From NCBI GenBank assembly GCA_947473475.1, contig CANJBZ010000016.1, forward strand, positions 20,809-84,808: a DNA stretch of 64,000 bases. Direction: 5' to 3'. This document shows, piece after piece, positions 19,204-29,447 of this stretch. The stretch is from Alphaproteobacteria bacterium. Its GTDB lineage: Bacteria; Pseudomonadota; Alphaproteobacteria; Micropepsales; Micropepsaceae. Each line of letters starts with the position of its first letter. Within the stretch, counting starts at the first letter, position 1. The notes beneath the pieces were generated by a model, which did no database searches, was not told where the DNA came from, and worked only from the letters and a program-made list of their open reading frames with translations. Position numbers and translations under genes: made by a program.

Positions 19204-20193
19204 TCAGTCGCCTTCTGTATCGATTTCGGGAAGTTGTGCCGCATTGTAGCGCGGTCCCGAAACCGTTTGAGGGTTGACCAGCGCCTCCATCTTTTCCATC
19301 GCGCAGGGCTTCAGCTTTACGTCCGCCGCACGCGCATTGTCCGCCAAATGATCCAGCCGCGTAGTCGCAGGGATCGGGATGATATGCGGGGCCTTGTGCA
19401 GCAGCCAGGCGAGGCAAAGCTGCGCCATGGTGCAATCGTTTTCGCGCGCGATTTGCGCAAAACCATCCAGCAGTTCCAGGTTCTTCTGGAAGTGGGGCGC
19501 CTGAAACCGCGGCATCGCCAGCCGGATATCCTTGGGCGGCAATTGCACGGGATCGCGGATATCGCCGGTCAAGAACGCGCGCGCCAGCGGACTGAACGCG
19601 ACAAAGGCGACGCCCAGCTCGCGGCAGGCATCCAGCACCGCGATTTCCGGGTTGCGTGTCCACAGCGAATATTCGCTCTGCATCGCCGCAATCGGATGCA
19701 CGGCATGCGCTTTCCGCAAAGTGGCCGCCGATACTTCGGAAAGACCGATGGCGCGGACCTTACCGGACTTCACCATGTCGGCCAGGGCGCCGATGCTGTC
19801 CTCGATGGGAACGCGCTTGTCCCAACGATGCAGGTAATACAGATCGATCACGTCGGTCTGCAGGCGTTTCAGACTGTCTTCGAGATTCTGCTTCAGCACG
19901 GCGGGATGGCCGTCGATCTCCTTGCCGCCGGAAGCGCCGCGGAACATGCCGCATTTGCTGGCCAGGAAGAACTCACGGCGGCGATGCTTCAGCGTGTTGC
20001 CGAGCAGCGTTTCGTTGGCCCCGAAGCCATACAACGACGCCGTATCGAAATGCGTGTAGCCGAAATCAAGCGCCTTCAGCAGAACATCGGCGGCGGCTTT
20101 CGGATCGGGCGGATTGCCATAGGCGTGCGACAGCACCATGCAGCCGAGCCCAATGGCGGAGACGTCGAACGAACCGATTTTGCGCGTTTGCAT
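19204..20193 (-). CDS. Aldo/keto reductase
   Basis: 'MQTRKIGSFDVSAIGLGCM', 'DFGYTHFDTASLYG', 'DVIDLYYLHRWD'. Confidence 0.93.
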   Translation of the reverse strand: MQTRKIGSFDVSAIGLGCMVLSHAYGNPPDPKAAADVLLKALDFGYTHFDTASLYGFGANETLLGNTLKHRRREFFLASKCGMFRGASGGKEIDGHPAVLKQNLEDSLKRLQTDVIDLYYLHRWDKRVPIEDSIGALADMVKSGKVRAIGLSEVSAATLRKAHAVHPIAAMQSEYSLWTRNPEIAVLDACRELGVAFVAFSPLARAFLTGDIRDPVQLPPKDIRLAMPRFQAPHFQKNLELLDGFAQIARENDCTMAQLCLAWLLHKAPHIIPIPATTRLDHLADNARAADVKLKPCAMEKMEALVNPQTVSGPRYNAAQLPEIDTEGD

Positions 20194-20232
20194 GCGTTCA
20201 CCATTCAAGAATTGCAGAGGCGGTTGGCGCCA

Positions 20233-20291
20233 GCCCCCCTCCACCGCTTCGCGGCCCCCCTCCCCCGTAACAACGGGGGAGGAAAGGAGCG
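20233..20291. repeat. Intergenic palindromic repeat family C, copy 1
   Basis: CCCCCTCCCCCGTAACAACGGGGGAGG plus CCACCGCTTCGCGG; related to 35985-36112. Confidence 0.75.
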
Positions 20292-20295
20292 AGCG

Positions 20296-21252
20296 TCACA
20301 TCACGCATTCGCGGTTGGGGTCGATCATCTTTTCCAGTTTGCCGAGCACGTGCATGCAGGGAAGCACCTGCTCCAGGCTGGAATTGGGTTCGCGCTTTTC
20401 CCGGATGGCAGCGATGAATTCGCGGTCTTCCAGTTCGATCCCGTCCATGGACACATCGACCTTGGACAAATCGATGGGGTTGTTCTTCCCGTCCGCCAGA
20501 TCGTCGTAATAGGCTTGATAGGTGGCGTTGTCGCAGATGTAGCGGAAGAATGAGCCGATGGGGCCGTCATTGTTGAACGACAGCGACAGCGTCAGCATGG
20601 CGCCCGACGGCACTCGCATCAGAATGCCCATGTCCATGGCGATGCCGAGATCGGGATGGCGCGGCCCTTGGACGGCGTAGCATTCCCTGGTGATCTCGCC
20701 CGTCTGGTAGTGGAACAGATCCACCGTGTGCGCGGCGTGGTGCCACAACAGATGATCCGTCCAACTGCGCGGCTTACCGGCGGCGTTCATGTTGGTGCGG
20801 CGGAAGAAATAGGTCTGCACATCCATCTGCTGAATTTTGATCTCGCCCTTTTCGATGCGGCGACGAACGAATTGATGGCTGGGATTGAAGCGGCGTACAT
20901 GGCCGCCCATCGCGACAACGCCGGTTTCCTTGGCGATTTTCGTCAGTGCTTCGGCATCCTCGACAGTGTCGGCAACCGGAATTTCGATCAGCACGTGCTT
21001 GCCGGCGCGCATCACCAGTTCGCCCTGAGCACGGTGCATTTGCGTCGGCGTCGCCAGGATCACCGCATCGGCACGCGCAATTCCCTCACCAAGATCGTTC
21101 CCCCAATGCTTGATCCCATATTTCTGCGCGACTTCTTCGGTGCCCTTCGGATTGCCGCCAATCAGCGACACCACTTCCACGTCCGGAATGCGCTTTAAGG
21201 CATCCAAATGCTTCTGACCGAAGGCGCCTTGTCCCGCGACACAAATCTTCAT
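20296..21252 (-). CDS. ligC: 4-carboxy-2-hydroxymuconate-6-semialdehyde dehydrogenase (Gfo/Idh/MocA family)
   Basis: 'MKICVAGQGAFGQKHLDALKRIPDVEVVSLIGG', position directly after ligAB. Confidence 0.88.
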   Translation of the reverse strand: MKICVAGQGAFGQKHLDALKRIPDVEVVSLIGGNPKGTEEVAQKYGIKHWGNDLGEGIARADAVILATPTQMHRAQGELVMRAGKHVLIEIPVADTVEDAEALTKIAKETGVVAMGGHVRRFNPSHQFVRRRIEKGEIKIQQMDVQTYFFRRTNMNAAGKPRSWTDHLLWHHAAHTVDLFHYQTGEITRECYAVQGPRHPDLGIAMDMGILMRVPSGAMLTLSLSFNNDGPIGSFFRYICDNATYQAYYDDLADGKNNPIDLSKVDVSMDGIELEDREFIAAIREKREPNSSLEQVLPCMHVLGKLEKMIDPNRECVM

Positions 21253-21271
21253 CGTCAAACCTCTTCCCGTC

Positions 21272-22508
<1,237 letters not shown>

Positions 22509-22511
22509 GGC

Positions 22512-23393
22512 TCAGGTCCAATACAGCCGCATGGGATTATCGACGAGCAGCTTCTTCTGCAGCGCCGGTGTGGTCGCGATCTTCGGGATCACATCAACCA
22601 GGATTCCGTCATCCGGCGCTTCGACCGGCATGTTGGGGTGGGGCCAGTCGGTGCCCCACAGCACGCGGTCGGGATAGCGTTCCACCAGCGTTTTCCCGAA
22701 CGGCACGACATCGTCATAGGGCGCGCCGGCAACGGTAAGACGTTCGGGCCCCGAGACTTTGGTCCAGATGTTTGTGTGCTTGTCGGCGAGGCGCAGATAC
22801 CGCTGAAATTCGGGATGATCGACGCCCTTCTTCACGTCGGGGCGGCCCATGTGATCGACCAGTACCGCCGTGGGAAGCGAGGTGAAGAAATCCTCAAGCT
22901 CCGGCAGATCGGGCATCTCGAAATAGACCACGATATGCCACCCCAAGGGCGCAATCCGCGCGGCGATCCGCTCCAGCACGTCGCGCGGCGTGAAATCGAC
23001 CAGGCGCTTCACGAAATTGAAGCGCACGCCTTTCACGCCGGCTTCGTTCATGGCCTTCAATTCGGCGTCGGTGACCTCTTCGCCGATCACCGCGATGCCA
23101 CGCGCCTTGTTGTTGGAATTGACAAGCGCGTCGATCAGCGCGGCGTTATCCTTGCCGTGGCAACTCGCTTGCACGATGACGTTTTTATCGAAGCCCAGAA
23201 AATCCCGCAGCTCGAACAGCTTTTCCTTGGGCGCATCGACAGGCGTGTATTTGCGCTCCGGCGCGTACGGGAATTTGCCCGGCGGGCCGAACACGTGACA
23301 ATGCGCGTCCACGCTTCCCGCTGGCGCCTTAAACTTCGGCTTCGACGGGTTCGGATGGAAAGGAATATAGGGCGGGTTGGTGTTCTTGTTCAC
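22512..23393 (-). CDS. ligI: 2-pyrone-4,6-dicarboxylate hydrolase (amidohydrolase family)
   Basis: 'AGSVDAHCHVFGPPGKFPYAPERKYTP', 'LWGTDWPHPNMP'. Confidence 0.93.
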   Translation of the reverse strand: MNKNTNPPYIPFHPNPSKPKFKAPAGSVDAHCHVFGPPGKFPYAPERKYTPVDAPKEKLFELRDFLGFDKNVIVQASCHGKDNAALIDALVNSNNKARGIAVIGEEVTDAELKAMNEAGVKGVRFNFVKRLVDFTPRDVLERIAARIAPLGWHIVVYFEMPDLPELEDFFTSLPTAVLVDHMGRPDVKKGVDHPEFQRYLRLADKHTNIWTKVSGPERLTVAGAPYDDVVPFGKTLVERYPDRVLWGTDWPHPNMPVEAPDDGILVDVIPKIATTPALQKKLLVDNPMRLYWT

Positions 23394-23402
23394 GCGTGCT
23401 CC

Positions 23403-24686
23403 TCATTCGGCCGGTTTGGGTGCGGCCGTCGCCCAGGGCGCGCCGACGCCGACTTGTGCATATAGACGGTCGGTTGCCAGCGCTCTATCCCATTTGGCGA
23501 CGAGGATTGTGGCAACACAATTTCCCACCACATTGACGAAGGTCAAAGCTTCCGCCAATAGCCGGTGAATTCCGAGCACCAAAGCGATGCTGGCCACCGG
23601 GATCGAGCCGACCGAGGCGATGGTTCCCGCCAAAACAACGAAAGCGGCCCCGGCCACGCCTGCTGCCCCTTTCGAGGTGAGCAGCGCCACCGCCACCAGG
23701 ACGATCTGCTGCTCCAGCGAGAGCGGCGTGTTGGTCGCCTGCGCCAGAAACACCGACGCCGTAGCAAGGTAAAGGCATGTTCCGTCGAGATTGAAGGAAT
23801 AGCCTGTTGGGATCACAAGCCCGACGACGGATTCTTCGCAGCCCAAGGCCTGCAGCTTTTGCACGAGCCGCGGCAGCACCGTCTCCGATGAGGTGGTGGC
23901 CGCCACGATCAGCAGTTCCTCACGGATGTAATAGAGCAACTTGAAGATGCTTACGCCCATGGCGCGGGCGACACCGCCCAGGACGATAAAGGCGAAGGCA
24001 AAGCACACGACGTAGAATTCGAGAATCAAATTGCCGAGCGACAGCAGCGACGCCGCGCCAAAGCGCCCAACGGTGAAGGCAATCGCACCGAATGCGCCCA
24101 ACGGCGCCACCCACATGATGAAGCCGACAATGCGGAAGAAAATCTGCGAGAGACGCCCGATGAGATCGAGAACGGGCCGCGCCGGTTCACCAACAAGCGC
24201 CAACGCAAAGGCGAACAGCACCGATACGAAGAGCACCTGAAGGACGTCGCCTTGGACAAAGGCCGATGCGAGCGTCGCTGGGATGATGTGCAGCAGGAAT
24301 TCCGCCGCGGTCTGATGCTGCGCCGCCGTTGTGTAGGTTTTGACCGCGCTGGCGTCGAGCGCCGCCGGATCGACATTCATGCCAACGCCAGGCTGCCAGA
24401 GGTTGACGGCCACCAGCGCGAAGACAAGCGCCGCCAGCGTGATGACCTCGAACCAAATCAGCGCCTTCAGCGCGACGCGCCCGACCCGCCGCATGTCGTT
24501 CATCGAGGCGATGCCATGCACGACCGTGCAGAAGATCACCGGCCCGATGATCATGCGGATCAGATTGACGAAAGCATCGCCCAGCGGCTGCATCTGCGCG
24601 CCAAGCGTGGGCCGCACATACCCCAGCACCGCACCCGCAGCCATCGCCACCAGCACCTGAAACCATAGCTGCCGGATGAGGCGCAT
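23403..24686 (-). CDS. Dicarboxylate/amino acid:cation symporter (DctA/GltP-like)
   Basis: 'PLGDAFVNLIRMIIGPVIFCTVVHGIASM', 'GYSFNLDGTCLYLATASVFLAQ', 'LTSKGAAGVAGAAFVVLAGT'. Confidence 0.93.
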   Translation of the reverse strand: MRLIRQLWFQVLVAMAAGAVLGYVRPTLGAQMQPLGDAFVNLIRMIIGPVIFCTVVHGIASMNDMRRVGRVALKALIWFEVITLAALVFALVAVNLWQPGVGMNVDPAALDASAVKTYTTAAQHQTAAEFLLHIIPATLASAFVQGDVLQVLFVSVLFAFALALVGEPARPVLDLIGRLSQIFFRIVGFIMWVAPLGAFGAIAFTVGRFGAASLLSLGNLILEFYVVCFAFAFIVLGGVARAMGVSIFKLLYYIREELLIVAATTSSETVLPRLVQKLQALGCEESVVGLVIPTGYSFNLDGTCLYLATASVFLAQATNTPLSLEQQIVLVAVALLTSKGAAGVAGAAFVVLAGTIASVGSIPVASIALVLGIHRLLAEALTFVNVVGNCVATILVAKWDRALATDRLYAQVGVGAPWATAAPKPAE

Positions 24687-24693
24687 TGGCTAA

Positions 24694-24867
24694 ACCCTCC
24701 CCTTGAGGGTCGTAGGGCGAAAAGAAAAAGGTCCAGTGGACCTTTTTCCGCCCGAAGCTCGAAGACGCGAAGCGGCTTCGGGGAGGGGACTTAGCCGGCA
24801 ACACTCCCCTCCCCGAAATTTTTCTTCCGAAAAATTTCGACCCTCCCTCAAGGGGAGGGTGGGAGTG
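24694..24867. repeat. Intergenic palindromic repeat family A, copy 2
   Basis: ACCCTCCCCTTGAGGG ... CCCTCAAGGGGAGGGT with internal nested palindromes (AAAAAGGTCCAGTGGACCTTTTT; GAAATTTTTCTTCCGAAAAATTTC). Confidence 0.85.
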
Positions 24868-24883
24868 GTATGCGCCAATATTG

Positions 24884-25918
24884 TCACTTCTTCGCCGCCG
24901 CGATCTTGTCGAGCTTGGCACCGACGCGGGGATAGACCTTGCGGGCGTTGCCTTCGAAGATCTTCTGCTTGTCAGCGGCGGACAGCGCCGTTGCATCGAC
25001 ATAGCGCTTGGTATCGTCATAGGGATTGCCGGTCGTCGGATCATCGCCCTTCACCGCGCCCAGCATTTCCGATGCAAACAGGATGTTGTCGGGCGAAACG
25101 AGCTTCGTCAGCAGATCGATGCCGGGCTGATGATAAACGCAGGTGTCGAAATAGACGTTGTTGCGCATCATCTCATCCAGCGGCGGCCGGTTCATGTTCT
25201 GCGCCAGACCGCGATAGCGGCCCCAGTGATAGGGCGCCGCGCCGCCGCCATGCGGAACGATCAGCTTCAGTTCGGGGAAATCCTTAAACAGATCGCCCTG
25301 GATGAATTGCATGAACGCGGTCGTATCGGCGTTGATGTAATGCGCGCCGGTGGTGTGGAAGTTCGGATTACAGGACATGCTGACATGCACCATCGCCGGC
25401 ACCTGCAGCTCGCACAGCTTTTCGTAGAACTTGTACCAGAAGCGGTCGGTCAACGGCGGCGCCGTCCAATTGCCGCCGGACGGATCGGGGTTGAGATTGC
25501 AGCCGACAAAGCCAAGCTCATTGACGCAACGCTCCAGCTCCTCAATGCAATTCTCCGGCGACACGCCGGGGCTTTGCGGCAACTGGCAGACGCCAATGAA
25601 ATTGTTCGGAAACAGATTGCAAACGCGGTGGATGCAATCGTTGGACAGACGCGACCATTCCAGGCTCGTCTTGGCATCGCCGACGTGATGGCCCATGCCC
25701 GACGCACGCGGGGAGAACAGCGTCACGTCGGTGCCGCGTTCGCGCTGAATGCGGAGCTGATTGCCTTCCACGCTGGCGCGGAAATCATCGTCGCTGATCT
25801 TCATCGAAGCCGGCGATGGCGCACCCGCCGGATCGTTCAATGCGGCGATCTGCTTCTGCCGGAAATCCATCAGCGGCTTCGGCTCGGTCGTGTAATGGCC
25901 GTGGCAATCGACAATCAT
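24884..25918 (-). CDS. ligJ: 4-oxalomesaconate hydratase-like amidohydrolase
   Basis: 'MIVDCHGHYTTEPKPLMDFR', 'FSPRASGMGHHVGD', 'LIVPHGGGAAPYHWGR'; in the PCA 4,5-cleavage cluster. Confidence 0.87.
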   Translation of the reverse strand: MIVDCHGHYTTEPKPLMDFRQKQIAALNDPAGAPSPASMKISDDDFRASVEGNQLRIQRERGTDVTLFSPRASGMGHHVGDAKTSLEWSRLSNDCIHRVCNLFPNNFIGVCQLPQSPGVSPENCIEELERCVNELGFVGCNLNPDPSGGNWTAPPLTDRFWYKFYEKLCELQVPAMVHVSMSCNPNFHTTGAHYINADTTAFMQFIQGDLFKDFPELKLIVPHGGGAAPYHWGRYRGLAQNMNRPPLDEMMRNNVYFDTCVYHQPGIDLLTKLVSPDNILFASEMLGAVKGDDPTTGNPYDDTKRYVDATALSAADKQKIFEGNARKVYPRVGAKLDKIAAAKK

Positions 25919-25931
25919 GCGTGTCCCCTTT

Positions 25932-26840
25932 TTACTCGGCCGCCTTGGCCGCCGCGTTTTCGTTTTCGAGATTTCTGCGAATGGCGTCGAGCATGCCGCC
26001 AAGATCGTTGCTGTAAGCGAGCGCGTTTTTGTGCCCTGCCGACCAATCCTCGCGCTCCGCCGTCGCCAGCGCCATCAAGGGTGTGATCCCGGCTTCCGCC
26101 ACGGTCTTGGCCGACTCGCGCATTTCTTCGGCGCGGCGGGTGCCATGCTCCAAGGTGCGTGAAACGAAGTAGCGGGCGAGTTTTTCCCAATCGCCGACTG
26201 GCAGTAGGTCCGACAGTGACTCCAGCACCGTCTTATCGACGCCGTAATAGCGCGCGGCCAGCATGGATTCGCAGAGCAGCGCTTCCACGCCTTTGATCAT
26301 CACGCTGCGGCACATCTTGGTAGCCGACGCTTGGCCGACCATGTCGGAAAACGGTTTGACGCCAGTAAATCCCAGCGGACGCGCGCGCTCCGCAAATTCG
26401 TGGGCGTGGGGGCCACCCAGCAGCATGGCGGATGCCACGCGCTTGGGCGCAATCGGCATCATGACAGCAGCTTCGACATAGCGGCCGCCGGTCTTTTCAA
26501 CGATGGCCGCGCACGCCTGTTTCATGCCCGGCGAAACCGAATTCACGTCCATATAGAAAGCGCCGCGTGGCAGATGCGGCGCCGCACTCTCGGCGGCTTC
26601 CAAATCGGAGGCAGCGGTCACCGCAGCAATAACCAGCTCCGCGTCCTTCACCGCTTCGGCGGCGCTTCTGACGGCGCGCACTTGCACCTTGGACACCGCG
26701 CGTGACGGCAAGCTGCCGGGATTGGCAAAAAGAATGTCATACGCCGTCACGGCCGCCCCGGCGGCGAGCAAATCGGCGCCGAGGGTCTGGCCCACTTCGC
26801 CAAACCCGATCAGCGCGACTCGCGAGAAAGGGGCAGCCAT
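25932..26840 (-). CDS. NAD(P)-dependent oxidoreductase with DUF1932 (6PGDH-like)
   Basis: 'VALIGFGEVGQTLGADLLAAGAAVTAYD', 'FYMDVNSVSPGMKQACAAIVEKTGGRYVEAAVM'. Confidence 0.85.
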   Translation of the reverse strand: MAAPFSRVALIGFGEVGQTLGADLLAAGAAVTAYDILFANPGSLPSRAVSKVQVRAVRSAAEAVKDAELVIAAVTAASDLEAAESAAPHLPRGAFYMDVNSVSPGMKQACAAIVEKTGGRYVEAAVMMPIAPKRVASAMLLGGPHAHEFAERARPLGFTGVKPFSDMVGQASATKMCRSVMIKGVEALLCESMLAARYYGVDKTVLESLSDLLPVGDWEKLARYFVSRTLEHGTRRAEEMRESAKTVAEAGITPLMALATAEREDWSAGHKNALAYSNDLGGMLDAIRRNLENENAAAKAAE

Positions 26841-26849
26841 TGCGGCGGC

Positions 26850-27539
26850 TCAATCTTCCGGCGGGTTGTCGAGCCACTGCAGGCCGCGCTCGGCCAGCTT
26901 GGCGCGCATATTGTTCACGTCCAGGCTGAGTTCGCCGTTCAGATAACGCTGGCGGCTTTTGGCCTCTTTCTCTTCACGTTCCACGGACATGCGCAGGACG
27001 TCAGCGGCTTCCTTGCGGCGCACGACCACGATGCCGTCGTCATCGGCCACGATTAGATCGCCCGGATTGATGAGCTGACCGGCGCAGACGATCGGGATGT
27101 TCACATTGCCGACGGTCTCTTTCACCGTGCCTTGCGCGAACACCGCTTTCGACCAAACCGGGAATTGCATCTTGGTCAGTTCCATGACGTCGCGGCAGCC
27201 GGCTTCCAGAACCAGACCCAACACGCCGCGCGTCTGAAGCTGCGTCGCGATAAGCTCGCCGAAATAGCCGTCCTCGCAGGGGCTGGTCGGCGCGGCGACC
27301 AGGATGTCGCCCTTTTTGCACTGCTCGACCGCCGCATGGAGCATCCAGTTGTCGCCCGGCGCCATCTCGCAGGTGACCGCCGTGCCGACGATGTGGCAGG
27401 GGCGGTAGATCGGCCGCATATAGGAGGCGAGCAGGCCCTTGCGTCCTTGCGCCTCGTGTACGGTCGCGACACCGATGCCCTTGTAGCCCGCGACCACCGC
27501 GGAATCGGTCCTTTGGATGTTACGGACGACGACGTTCAC
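26850..27539 (-). CDS. ligK: 4-carboxy-4-hydroxy-2-oxoadipate aldolase/oxaloacetate decarboxylase (RraA-like fold)
   Basis: 'VNVVVRNIQRTDSAVVAGYKGIGVATVHEAQGRKGLL', 'APGDNWMLHAAVEQCKKGDILV', 'GDLIVADDDGIVVV'; GTG start with upstream AAGGGAGA. Confidence 0.92.
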   Translation of the reverse strand: MNVVVRNIQRTDSAVVAGYKGIGVATVHEAQGRKGLLASYMRPIYRPCHIVGTAVTCEMAPGDNWMLHAAVEQCKKGDILVAAPTSPCEDGYFGELIATQLQTRGVLGLVLEAGCRDVMELTKMQFPVWSKAVFAQGTVKETVGNVNIPIVCAGQLINPGDLIVADDDGIVVVRRKEAADVLRMSVEREEKEAKSRQRYLNGELSLDVNNMRAKLAERGLQWLDNPPED

Positions 27540-27709
27540 GCGAATTCTCCCTTTGATTATAAAGACTTGCCTCAGAACCGAGCGGCCGGGCGGATTTGCG
27601 GACATTCATAGGCCCGCCGGGTGCGAAGCTCAATAGAGTTCGCTTGCCGCAGCCATTGCCGGAGCGCCAAGGCCGGTGCCATACAGTCGGCAAACAATGA
27701 GGGACAGAC

Positions 27710-28486
27710 ATGGCGTTCATCGAAGCCAACGGGGTCAGTTTTCATTACCGGCTCGAAGGGGCAAGCGGCCCAACGGTCATCTTCCTGCACGAAATCGGCG
27801 GCTCGCTGGATTCGTGGGACGGGCTTGTGCCGGATTTGGCGAAGCGGTTTCGCGTATTCCGCTATGACCAGCGCGGCTTCGGACTGACCGAAAAGACGCG
27901 GGCCCAGTATTCGGCCAGCGATCTGGTCGACGATTTGCAGGCGCTGATCGGCGCGCTCAACTTGACCCCGCCGTTTCATGTGGTGTCGCTGGCGGCGTCC
28001 AGCATGCAAGCCCTGACCTTCTACAAGCGCGCGCCGGAAAGCATCGGCTCGCTGGTGTTCTGCAATCCCGCGCCGGGGGTCGATCCTTCGCGTGCCGATG
28101 CGCTCAACAGCGTGGCGGCCAAAGCGGAAGGCGAAGGCATTCGCGCGATTATTCCGGGCATGCTGGACAAATCCTATCCGCCGGAATTGTCGGACCGTGC
28201 CACCTATGACGCCTATCGCGGACGCTATATGGCCAACGATCCGGTCGGCTTCGGCAACGCCTTTCGCATGATGGCGAAGACCAATCTGATCGATCTGCTG
28301 GAAACCGTGAAGGCGCCCAGTTTGGTGATCGCGGGACGGCAGGATTACATCCGCGCCGTCGCGGTGACCGAAGGGATTGCGAAGAAAATTCCCGGCGCGC
28401 GGTTCGAAATTATCGATGCTGGGCATTTCATGCCGACCACATCGCCCGGTGCGCTTCTCGCACTGCTGCAGGATTTCTGGAAGTAA
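27710..28486 (+). CDS. Alpha/beta hydrolase (3-oxoadipate enol-lactonase-like)
   Basis: 'VIFLHEIGGSLDSWDGLVPDLAKRFRVFRYDQRGFG'. Confidence 0.85.
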   Translation: MAFIEANGVSFHYRLEGASGPTVIFLHEIGGSLDSWDGLVPDLAKRFRVFRYDQRGFGLTEKTRAQYSASDLVDDLQALIGALNLTPPFHVVSLAASSMQALTFYKRAPESIGSLVFCNPAPGVDPSRADALNSVAAKAEGEGIRAIIPGMLDKSYPPELSDRATYDAYRGRYMANDPVGFGNAFRMMAKTNLIDLLETVKAPSLVIAGRQDYIRAVAVTEGIAKKIPGARFEIIDAGHFMPTTSPGALLALLQDFWK

Positions 28487-28487
28487 A

Positions 28488-28588
28488 AGAGAAACCACAA
28501 ACGACACGAAGGAAACACAAAGATCACTAAGGAATCGCGGGCCTCTTTGTGACCTTCGTGTCTCCTTTGTGATCTTTGTGGTTCCCCT
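28488..28588. repeat. Long imperfect hairpin repeat (family D), copy 1
   Basis: AACCACAAACGACACGAAGG...CTTTGTGACCTTCGTGTCTCCTTTGTGATCTTTGTGGTT. Confidence 0.85.
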
Positions 28589-28604
28589 TTTTTGAGGGAA
28601 AGCC

Positions 28605-29387
28605 ATGAACATCAAAGCCAACGGAATTTCATTCAATTGTGAGATCAACGGCCGCGAGGGCGCGCCTTGGGTGGTGTTCTCCAATTCGCTGATGACCGAT
28701 CTGTCCATGTGGGACGATCAGGCGGCGGCGCTGGCGAGCGATTTCCGCGTGCTGCGCTATGACCAACGTGGCCATGGCGGCACCGATGCGCCGGAAGGCG
28801 CGTACAGCTTCGACACGCTGGCATCGGATGTGATCGCGCTGTTCGATGCGCTGGACATCAAGCGCGCGCATTTCGTCGGACTGTCGATGGGCGGCATGAC
28901 CGCCGTTGCACTGGCGGAGCAATATCCCGATCGCGTCGACCGTGTTGTGCCCTGCGATTGCGGGCCGGCGTCGACGCCGCAATCGGCGCAGCAATGGGAC
29001 GAACGCATCGCGCTCGCGAAGGCGCAAGGCATGGAAGCGCTTGTCGAGCCGACCGTCGGCCGCTGGTATCCGCCGGAATTTGCCGCCACGAACAAAGCGG
29101 TCGTCGACAAGGTGCGGCAGATGATCCGTACGACGCCGCTGAACGGCTTTATCGGCTGCGCGTCGGCGCTGTCGAATTTCGACCTGCGTCCCGGACTTGG
29201 CGGGATTAAGAACCGCACGCTTTTCATCTGCGGCTCGAAGGATGCAACGCTGGGCGGCACCAAGGCGCTGAATGCGGGCGTGGCGGGATCGACACTGATC
29301 GAGATTCCAGGTGCGGGGCACATCTCGAACACGGAAAATCCAGCGCTGTTCACACAGTCTGTGCGCGAATTTTTGCTGGCGCCCTAA
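28605..29387 (+). CDS. pcaD: 3-oxoadipate enol-lactonase (PcaD-like alpha/beta hydrolase)
   Basis: 'WVVFSNSLMTDLSMWDDQAAALASDFRVLRYDQRGHGGTDAPEG', 'AHFVGLSMGGMTAVALAEQYPDRVDRVVPCD'. Confidence 0.85.
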   Translation: MNIKANGISFNCEINGREGAPWVVFSNSLMTDLSMWDDQAAALASDFRVLRYDQRGHGGTDAPEGAYSFDTLASDVIALFDALDIKRAHFVGLSMGGMTAVALAEQYPDRVDRVVPCDCGPASTPQSAQQWDERIALAKAQGMEALVEPTVGRWYPPEFAATNKAVVDKVRQMIRTTPLNGFIGCASALSNFDLRPGLGGIKNRTLFICGSKDATLGGTKALNAGVAGSTLIEIPGAGHISNTENPALFTQSVREFLLAP

Positions 29388-29395
29388 TCCCCGAC

Positions 29396-29423
29396 TGTCA
29401 TGGCCGCGATCGCGGCCATGACA
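29396..29423. terminator. 28-bp perfect palindrome between convergent genes
   Basis: TGTCATGGCCGCGATCGCGGCCATGACA. Confidence 0.55.
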
Positions 29424-29447
29424 ATTGAGGAGGCTGGCGACTGCCGG

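Noticed and set aside
24187-25044. 285-aa minus-strand ORF spanning dctA and ligJ ends
   Set aside because: Generated by reading through repeat family A; neither half matches the real frames of dctA or ligJ.
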